Assembly: GCA_021151805.1 (NCBI GenBank)
Contig: JAGKWN010000052.1
Location: forward strand, 1-27,541
From: Cytophagaceae bacterium
Lineage (GTDB): Bacteria; Bacteroidota; Bacteroidia; Cytophagales; Cytophagaceae
DNA length: 27,541 nucleotides
Direction of reading: 5' to 3'
In this document: one piece after another, positions 21,265-27,541 of the stretch
Numbering within the stretch: position 1 is the first letter of the stretch
How the letters are laid out: each line of letters begins with the position of its first letter
Notes under the pieces: model-generated
Databases searched by the model: none
What the model saw: only the letters and a program-made list of their open reading frames with translations
What the model was told of the DNA's origin: nothing
Made by a program: the position numbers and the translations under genes

Positions 21265-23892
21265 ATGCGTAAACATAACTTTCTCTTAATACTATTTTTA
21301 CTGTTAGCATCAACAGATTTTCTGCAAGCACAAAGTGAATCAAACGATGTCAACCTGGCCGCCCCTGATAAAAAAAGACTCGAAGTATCTACATACAATG
21401 CCGTCAACAAACTCAGACTGGATAAAAAACTTCCTATTCTGCTTTGGGATGAAGTGTTGTACAGAGCAGCTATTGATCATGCGCAATACCTTATTCGAGA
21501 AAGTAAAATCTCCCATTTCCAGACAACCAAAGGAAAGAAGACGCCAGCTGAACGCGTTAAGATTCATGGCGGATCTGTATATACAATTACGGGAGAGAAT
21601 ATTGTTGCAGTTACATTAGGTACACAAATAGATAATAAAGGAATAAATCAAAGTACTGTGACCTATGAAGCTGCGGCTGCTACTATGGCTGCGTTATGGA
21701 AAAACTCCCCCGGTCATTATAAAAACATTATCTCAAAATCGTATAACTATACAGCTCTTGCCGTATCTTATGATAACCGTTCACAAAGACTGATTGCCGT
21801 GCAAGTGTTTGGCTATAGCAGTACTCCTATAAAACCTGAAAAGCTTCCGGATTATTCTGAACACCTTCTGAATCTTCCTGTAGCTGAATTGCCTTATCAC
21901 CTGAAAAAACACAACCCTAAAAATCAAAAAGCCATTGATGCATTCAAGGAAATAACCATGGATCGCGGTTATATTACCGGGCGTTATAAAACCGCAAAAA
22001 AAGTATTTAAAGGTAGACGAAGCGGCATTGTGCAAGAGTTTATTCCTTTGCGCCAATTTGATAGTTCGTCGACAGAATTTTCAATGGTACCGAACAGGAG
22101 AAATGGACTGTTTGAACTTAATGGAACACTTGCATTGCCGGTATACCGGAGACAATTGCTGAAGTACAGCAGAAAACTCGAAACACCAACTTATTACATC
22201 AATATCAAATCCTTTCACTTTATTAAAAAACCTCCGTTCTATTTTGTTTATCCTTTATTACCAAATTCTACTGAAACAGAATTCAACCTGTTCCTGATAA
22301 AAAATAAATGCCTTGAATCATTTCAATCATACTCCTGCGTTCCATCCAAACTTTTAGAAACACCCTTTCCTGAACTGGATCTTATTATACCTTTTAAATA
22401 TCAGCCAATACCGGATAAATACAGAATAACATATACATATGACACGCTCAAATTTAAACTCTATTACACTTCCGGACAGGTAATGCCTGACAGCACAAAA
22501 CAACAGGAAATAACCAATACCTTCAACACCATCAAAGGAAAGATCACCTCTGTACGCATTGCAGCCTTTGCCAGTATTGAAGGCAGCAAAGAAAGTAACG
22601 ACCTGCTGACCAAAGCACGCATGGAAAATTTCATGAACATTGTAAAACCTTATCTTGATACCATTACCATTCAGCTCAGGTTAATTACACAGGAGCAATG
22701 GAAATTGTTTTATAAACAGCTTGATGGTACACGACTAGAGTTCCTGAAAAAGATGCAGCCAGATGAAATCCGTAAGTATGTTAACGAACATACTTCTGAT
22801 ACGCTCCTGACTTACTTGCTGAATCAACAGCGTTACCTAAATGTATCGCTGATCTATAAACAGGAATTTAAAGAGAAAATAAAAGTAAAAACTCCAACCG
22901 AATTATTTGATTCATTAAAAACTGAATACAATAAATATTCAAAACCTAAACAGGAGCTGACCGACGCGCTGGAAAAAAACCAGCTGATCATATACAGCGA
23001 ATATGCAACAGCAGACAGCACTGCAGGCCCAAAGACCTTACCGGTATTATCGCTGCCGAATGAAGACCGCTATCCTGTATTCAGGTATCACGAACTTATG
23101 TACCAATATGCCATCACAGGCTCTGTATCTGACAAGGAATTTTATGACCGGCTGCATGTACTGGGTATGTCAAAATATTTTCCTGCCCGACTGAAAAATG
23201 AACTATTGTTCAATAACCTTGTCGTGATCTATAAGACCTATACTCATGAAGGTTCATTAAATAATCTGATGACTTATGCGAATATCGACAACACCATGTA
23301 TAGAAAAAACACCTTCTTTCTTAGAAAGTCTAAAGGTGGGAAAAAACATCACAATAAAGCAACATTGCTGTATCCGAAAGATTATTTCGTATTGAAAGAG
23401 CTACCAGCATTTATTGCTTTGAGTAAAAAAATAGCTGCATCAAACCTACCTGAAGATTCTCTATGGAAATATTATTATGTATACACCATCCATACATTAT
23501 ATCCTTTTATCCCGATGCACCCGGAGATCAATAAGATGGTTACGGGGATTAAAAAATATTACCACCCCAATGATGCTATATTAACAGATTCGCAGCGCCT
23601 CGAGCTGGCTTATTTTTACGTGGCAATAAAAAAATACGATATCGCGCAGGGCCTAATAGAACCTATAGCTACAAGACCTGCCCCCAACATTGAAGGGTTA
23701 AAATTATACATAGCGCTTAGGTACGAGGATTATACCGACCAGCATGAATTCATTACTTATCTGATAAGTCAATATCCACGACTTGGAAAAACTGAGTGGT
23801 GTGATTTATGGACCAACCCGAATTACCTGAATTTTCTTTTGCTGGAAGATCTGAAGCTAAAGGAATTTTATAATTGCAATTGCGACCGGTAA
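21265..23892 (+). CDS. secreted CAP-domain protein with OmpA-like central domain
   Basis: I choose the ATG at 21265 (875 residues) because it gives a signal peptide at once (MRKHNFLLILFLLLASTDFL, then QAQ). The longer reading from 21163 adds 34 residues without a signal and overlaps the GNAT gene. A CAP/SCP domain spans about 35-185, with candidate site residues H84 (ISHFQ), E111 (GEN) and H151 in WKNSPGHYKNI. At about 388-480 an OmpA-like segment appears (LKFKLYYTSGQVMPDSTKQQ, then IAAFASIEGSKESNDLLTKA), which in the family binds peptidoglycan. The remaining ~390 residues are helical (RLELAYFYVAIKKYDIAQGL is TPR-like). A wall-associated envelope role is inferred. Confidence 0.88.
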   Translation: MRKHNFLLILFLLLASTDFLQAQSESNDVNLAAPDKKRLEVSTYNAVNKLRLDKKLPILLWDEVLYRAAIDHAQYLIRESKISHFQTTKGKKTPAERVKIHGGSVYTITGENIVAVTLGTQIDNKGINQSTVTYEAAAATMAALWKNSPGHYKNIISKSYNYTALAVSYDNRSQRLIAVQVFGYSSTPIKPEKLPDYSEHLLNLPVAELPYHLKKHNPKNQKAIDAFKEITMDRGYITGRYKTAKKVFKGRRSGIVQEFIPLRQFDSSSTEFSMVPNRRNGLFELNGTLALPVYRRQLLKYSRKLETPTYYINIKSFHFIKKPPFYFVYPLLPNSTETEFNLFLIKNKCLESFQSYSCVPSKLLETPFPELDLIIPFKYQPIPDKYRITYTYDTLKFKLYYTSGQVMPDSTKQQEITNTFNTIKGKITSVRIAAFASIEGSKESNDLLTKARMENFMNIVKPYLDTITIQLRLITQEQWKLFYKQLDGTRLEFLKKMQPDEIRKYVNEHTSDTLLTYLLNQQRYLNVSLIYKQEFKEKIKVKTPTELFDSLKTEYNKYSKPKQELTDALEKNQLIIYSEYATADSTAGPKTLPVLSLPNEDRYPVFRYHELMYQYAITGSVSDKEFYDRLHVLGMSKYFPARLKNELLFNNLVVIYKTYTHEGSLNNLMTYANIDNTMYRKNTFFLRKSKGGKKHHNKATLLYPKDYFVLKELPAFIALSKKIAASNLPEDSLWKYYYVYTIHTLYPFIPMHPEINKMVTGIKKYYHPNDAILTDSQRLELAYFYVAIKKYDIAQGLIEPIATRPAPNIEGLKLYIALRYEDYTDQHEFITYLISQYPRLGKTEWCDLWTNPNYLNFLLLEDLKLKEFYNCNCDR

Positions 23893-24100
23893 ATTACACA
23901 GACCTTTACAACTAACATTAGAGGCTAAACAGTTTTTATATATTCATTAAATTATTAGACGATCGAAAAGTGAATATATGAATCAGAAAAAATATTGACC
24001 AATTCTATAGCAGGTCTGTATGATAATATATACCCGCTTTTATTCAAAAAAACCCTTTATTTAAATGATTTCATTATGATTTATTTCTATTCACTAAAAT

Positions 24101-24416
24101 CCTTTTTTGCCGGATACAAGTCTTTCTGCAATTCAGTAAAAAATAGGTAAGCGGCTGATCCAGGCTGCGGATATATCCTTTATCCATTGCGATATCTATA
24201 AGCACAGACATGATGCTTTTGGTGATCGATTTTACTTCCAGCAAATCATTTTCTGTTTTTTCCCTGATAGAATTGTTTGAAAATCGCACGATCATTTTTT
24301 ATTACAACCACAGCATACAAACCGGTGTCAGACAATAATTCCGGAAGCTCCAGCGATTCGCCTGCATGAAGGATGGCTGGTAAAAATAGACAAACAATAA
24401 AAAATATTTTTTTCAT
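24101..24416 (-). pseudogene. decayed serine hydrolase, paralogue of 3266-4267
   Basis: It starts with a good signal peptide (MKKIFFIVCLFLPAILHAGE) and ELPELLSDTGLYAVVVIKND, then breaks at a run of six A (24256-24261 on the plus strand as T), where one extra base shifts the frame. The reading continues as TENDLLEVKSITKSIMSVL, retaining the S-x-x-K motif, and LDQPLTYF, then shifts again (one base lost in a T run) to TELQKDLYPAKK. Homology stops near 24101, so the remaining two thirds, with motifs two and three, are absent. Identity to the intact gene is high over the shared ~100 residues. Non-functional as an enzyme. Confidence 0.93.
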
Positions 24417-24545
24417 AATAAAAATTTTAGTCTGTGTGAATTTAAATATGGATTCTTTCGTTTTATTACAAAGAACCGCTCTCTGCATAAGAAATGATAT
24501 AAAATTCATTACATTCATGCATCCTAACGTATTTCAATATCCGTC

Positions 24546-25523
24546 ATGTCTATTAAAATAAATTCTTTTCTCCTATTATCGTTCTTTCTATTCAACTTTT
24601 ATTCGACAAAAGCGCAGAATAATGCAGCTTCTCCCAGTTCAGGCGAATTGCTTATCGGAGCCAGTGATTTTGTATTTATCGAATCAAATGATTCTATCAG
24701 TATTATTTATTATGAGTTTTTAAATAAAAGTGAAAAAAATATAATTGCCGGTAATTATAAAGATGCAATACGGGATGCCTCCGCCTCCATCGCATTAAAG
24801 CCTGACTTCTTTAAAGCATACTACACACGGATTGTTGCTTATTTAAAGATATTGGATTATGAAAATTCTCTTGCTGATATAAGTACTGCCATTGAAAAAA
24901 GTTCTCCCCGATATGAGTTATACTTCAACAGGGGGATTTTATACCGGGATATAAAGCAATATGATTTAGCATTAAGTGATTTCAATAAAACAGCAGAATT
25001 AAAAAGTGACTTTCCCTATGCGTATCTCTACCAGGGAGAATGTTACTTTTCATTCAATGATTATGAGAATGCACTTAGGAACTTCAATAAGGCTATCCAA
25101 CTTGATTCTAACATAGCACTCTTTTATTACGACAGATCTCTCTATTATTCAAGTATGAAGAATACTACAGAAGAATTGAATGATTTAAAAAAATGTATTT
25201 CAATTGACCCCAATAACAGTTCGGCGCTTCATAATATCGGCTATTCTTTTTTCAAAAGAAATGAACTTGATAGTGCTATTTATTATTACAACAAAGCTAT
25301 TGCCATTGACCCAATTTATTTGAAAGCCAGATGCAACAGGGCGCGTGCCTACGAAAATAAAAAACAATATCAATTAGCTATAGATGATTTCACATATGCT
25401 ATAAATGCACTACCGTCAGAAAAATTCTTTTACAGAAGAAGGGCTGAATTATATATACTCAACAACCAACAGGAAAAGGCAAATCAGGATATAAAAACAT
25501 TTAATCAATTAAGTGGAAACTAG
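24546..25523 (+). CDS. secreted TPR-repeat protein
   Basis: A 325-residue protein with an N-terminal signal peptide (MSIKINSFLLLSFFLFNFYS, then TKAQ). After a short linker, residues about 62-320 form seven or so tetratricopeptide repeats: GNYKDAIRDASASIALKPDF, KQYDLALSDFNKTAELKSDF, NDYENALRNFNKAIQLDSN, NELDSAIYYYNKAIAIDP, KQYQLAIDDFTYAINALP. TPR arrays mediate protein contacts; here the location is periplasmic or outer-membrane-associated. No lipobox, and no type IX sorting domain at the end. It converges on the LuxR-type gene with 21 bp between. Confidence 0.93.
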   Translation: MSIKINSFLLLSFFLFNFYSTKAQNNAASPSSGELLIGASDFVFIESNDSISIIYYEFLNKSEKNIIAGNYKDAIRDASASIALKPDFFKAYYTRIVAYLKILDYENSLADISTAIEKSSPRYELYFNRGILYRDIKQYDLALSDFNKTAELKSDFPYAYLYQGECYFSFNDYENALRNFNKAIQLDSNIALFYYDRSLYYSSMKNTTEELNDLKKCISIDPNNSSALHNIGYSFFKRNELDSAIYYYNKAIAIDPIYLKARCNRARAYENKKQYQLAIDDFTYAINALPSEKFFYRRRAELYILNNQQEKANQDIKTFNQLSGN

Positions 25524-25544
25524 ACAGAACGATTGTGCAAGCTG

Positions 25545-26339
25545 CTACTGCTGAATCACTCCTTCGGTAATGCATTTAATGATCAGCTGCGCCACACTTT
25601 TACAGTTGCTCTTTTGTATAATATTTTTCCGGTGTGTATTAACAGTATTGATTGAAATACAAAGTTTATCTGCAATTTCTGTGCTGGTCAACCCTATCGC
25701 CAGCAACTTGATTACTTCCGTTTCGCGTTTGGTAAACAACATCTGTCGCGATGATAAAAAACTCTCTTCACCAGGTATAAGTGAAATATCCATATAAGAA
25801 GGCTCACCAAACATTCCTATGGCAGAAACCTTGTAATTATTTTGCGTAGTAAGGTGATTGATGTTTGTGTGTATGTTTAATGCTTTACTTACGTTTCCAT
25901 TCTCATCCGTTGACAGGATCATACATTGATGATGAAACAACTGATACGTCCCATCACTTGTTTTTAAACGAAAACAATAAGAAACTTTATATTTTTTATT
26001 TAATGATCTGTCAATCTTGTTGAATATTAAGTCCCACGCTGCAGCCTCGGCCCTTGCTACAAACATCATATCGTCGGGATGCGTTTCATCCAGAATATTC
26101 TGAAAAACGACTGTCTCGGGATCAAAGCCATGGATATCCTTTATCGATGGGCTCATATAATTTATTTTCATCTCGAAAAAGTCAATGATGAAATAATAAA
26201 ACGGCCCATTGGTAAATATGGAATTCGTCAACTCATCCAGCTTGAGCCCATCAAGTGCAATTTCCTTCTTACTTACAAATTCCCTGGATTTGTCCCATAC
26301 AGAGTGCAACAAATCTACATTAGGTTTCATCGTATCCAT
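25545..26339 (-). CDS. PAS-LuxR-type transcriptional regulator
   Basis: A 264-residue regulator. A PAS domain spans about 46-160 (FYYFIIDFFEMKINYMSPSI, KDIHGFDPETV, YCFRLKTSDGTYQLFHHQCM), the PAS_3-like form with the DG turn. The C-terminal LuxR/GerE helix-turn-helix is at about 202-260 (FTKRETEVIKLLAIGLTSTE, IADKLCISINTVNTHRKNII). This order is common for single-component PAS-LuxR regulators in Bacteroidota that sense a small ligand or redox state. No receiver or kinase domain is present. Its promoter region holds two inverted repeats (26381-26423 and 26472-26516) that are candidate sites for it. Target genes cannot be told from the window. Confidence 0.93.
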   Translation of the reverse strand: MDTMKPNVDLLHSVWDKSREFVSKKEIALDGLKLDELTNSIFTNGPFYYFIIDFFEMKINYMSPSIKDIHGFDPETVVFQNILDETHPDDMMFVARAEAAAWDLIFNKIDRSLNKKYKVSYCFRLKTSDGTYQLFHHQCMILSTDENGNVSKALNIHTNINHLTTQNNYKVSAIGMFGEPSYMDISLIPGEESFLSSRQMLFTKRETEVIKLLAIGLTSTEIADKLCISINTVNTHRKNIIQKSNCKSVAQLIIKCITEGVIQQ

Positions 26340-26380
26340 GCTAAAATATATTCAAGAATAATACTTAACTACCAAAAGCT

Positions 26381-26423
26381 ATACCAGAAAAATAACATGC
26401 TTTTTATTTACATTTTCTGGTAT
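26381..26423. promoter_or_regulatory. inverted repeat upstream of the PAS-LuxR gene
   Basis: ATACCAGAAAA at 26381-26391 and its perfect complement TTTTCTGGTAT at 26413-26423, 21 nt apart, 42 nt upstream of the regulator's start. Could be an operator or an RNA hairpin in the leader. Confidence 0.45.
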
Positions 26424-26471
26424 CTATAAAAGTCTAAAACACAACAACAGTTATAAATACACAAAATACTA

Positions 26472-26516
26472 AAAGGTAACCCAATCTTCAGCCCTGGCTA
26501 ATCAAAAGTTACCTTT
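26472..26516. promoter_or_regulatory. second inverted repeat in the divergent intergenic region
   Basis: AAAGGTAAC at 26472-26480 and GTTACCTTT at 26508-26516 are perfect complements separated by 27 nt, between the regulator and the membrane-protein gene at 26596. Role unknown. Confidence 0.4.
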
Positions 26517-26595
26517 AAAAGCTTTTAAGTATATAGCGTATTATTTTTTTAACCTTAAATATTCTATCTATATTGATCTACTGAAAAATAGCTAC

Positions 26596-27189
26596 ATGTC
26601 CCTTTCTACCATTCCACGCTACTTTATACAATCCAACAAAGTATTACTTTCCATTGCCATTTCTTTCTTCCTGACCAATTGTGTGGAACTGCTTCTTATA
26701 GTCCTAGTAGATTATGTTTCTTCTGTACCAACAAAAATCAACATGGCCGTTTACTTTCTGCAATCCCTGTTACTTGTAGCTAGCCTGTGGTTTTCTTTCA
26801 GGTTTATTAAAAACACGCAGATCTATTTAATTGCTTTCAGTACTGCTGTTATTTATCTATTACTTGTATCGGCAGTAGTATTTATAGATACGCCTTCGCT
26901 AACGATAGATTTTATATTCCGTAATCTTATTTGTTCGTTCGTATTGATTTTTATGTGAATGCACTTAACCCAAAATCTGGAGAACAAAACGAAGGCTTTA
27001 AAAATCGGTTATGTCTCTTACTTTATATTTATGGAATGCTTGAGCCAGGCATATGCATCATTAAAAGGCGAGAGTCAATTGCTATTCTTTCTATCTGCAA
27101 TCATTGGCTATCGAATTTCCGCCATGATATTTGAGTTGATGCTGAAAATATGTTTCAAGCTTCTGCAGGTAGAAACCCATAATCCATAA
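26596..27189 (+). pseudogene. small membrane protein interrupted by an in-frame TGA
   Basis: Codons 1-120 (MSLSTIPRYFIQSNKVLL...) end at a TGA at 26956-26958, and the very next codon is an in-frame ATG that opens another 76 residues (MHLTQNLENKTKALKIGYVS...). Read through, the product is 197 residues with about five or six membrane segments (17-37, 50-68, 76-97, 105-120, and two after the stop). The hydrophobic pattern continues smoothly across the stop and no frame change is needed, so a single-base change, for instance TGG (Trp) to TGA, is the simplest explanation. Alternatives are a translationally coupled split gene (ATG-TGA-ATG) or a sequencing error. The family is not recognised. Confidence 0.65.
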
Positions 27190-27196
27190 AACAAAA

Positions 27197-27228
27197 AAAG
27201 CTTCCTGCTAAAGCGAGGAGCTTCTTTA
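27197..27228. terminator. possible terminator after the interrupted membrane gene
   Basis: AAAGCTTCCTGCT and AGCGAGGAGCTTCTTT form an imperfect stem starting about 8 nt after the stop, with a T-rich run on the minus strand. The rest of the window, 27229-27541, shows no gene or repeat that I can support. Confidence 0.5.
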
Positions 27229-27541
27229 CACAAAAAATATAAACAAGGTTATTTTTTATCACTTTAATCATTTGTAAATCGCCAACACATATAGCATACA
27301 ATTCCGGCTGCAAATCAGACAGATCAAGCGCTGCAAACTGTCCGGATTAGTGGTTTAATTTCCTTTGCCATTTGTAGGTAGAAGGAAAGAAATTCTCTAT
27401 TGCCTAATAAAGCGTTACGATTTTATTGTGCAATTACTATGAAATTGCTGAATACGAATCCTGGAAGACATCTACGCCCAATTGATTTAAACCTGAAAAA
27501 TCCGGCTACTGAATACAAAAATTTCTCATATAGATAAGATT

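Noticed and set aside
27439..27537. 32-residue plus-strand frame near the right edge
   Set aside because: No similarity, no motif and no upstream signal; likely chance.
1..27541. tRNA, rRNA or transposase genes
   Set aside because: No cloverleaf, rRNA-like segment or transposase domain was recognised on either strand.

Overview
The window looks like a chromosomal segment of a Bacteroidota bacterium, probably of the Cytophagales. The base composition is AT-rich, and one secreted protein carries a C-terminal sorting domain of the type IX secretion system (YPNP near its start, GLYFIRI near its end). Signal peptides ending in AQ are common. Most genes lack a Shine-Dalgarno sequence, and there are families that are frequent in this phylum (HxlR regulators, DHp proteins with an SHQVRGPLARI box, CAP and TPR secreted proteins). 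A Cytophaga hutchinsonii-like genome is my best guess; this is recognition by style, not a database match.

Layout. 1-1798 (minus): a very AT-rich two-gene unit, a polytopic membrane protein followed by a HEPN-like protein that runs off the left edge. 1799-3265: no intact gene, but a mosaic of dispersed repeats, a 3' fragment of an outer-membrane-type gene and an orphan gene tail with its terminator. 3266-4267 (minus): secreted serine hydrolase. 4555-6055 (minus): TerB-like, LysM and lipoprotein genes in one unit. 6056-6622: a decayed TonB C-terminal domain and a bidirectional terminator. 6623-7935: an SDR gene and an HxlR regulator, divergent around two matching inverted repeats. 8014-10033 (plus): a radical SAM and DUF4130-type pair of putative DNA repair proteins. 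10224-10664: small heat-shock protein. 10665-11283: repeats. 11284-13259 (minus): a secreted duplicated-domain protein and a membrane protein ending in a bare DHp domain. 13785-14531: membrane protein. 14902-18678 (plus): secreted barrel-like protein and a large NHL-repeat protein. 18679-20671: repeats, an SDR relic, a HEAT-like secreted protein and a second TonB-domain relic. 20672-23892: GNAT enzyme and a CAP plus OmpA-like protein. 24101-24416: decayed serine hydrolase. 24546-26339: TPR protein and a convergent PAS-LuxR regulator. 26596-27189: membrane protein interrupted by one in-frame TGA.

Two themes stand out. First, the intergenic DNA is built from at least four dispersed repeat families (A-D here). 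A and B fold into hairpins whose stems show compensatory base changes between copies. Second, four gene families (barrel protein, serine hydrolase, TonB-domain protein, SDR) each occur twice in the window, once in each half, always in the same orientation within a pair, and with at least one member of each pair a fragment. This suggests old duplication and ongoing decay, perhaps mediated by the repeats. The best candidate for an undescribed functional system is the membrane protein and HEPN-like pair at the left edge.
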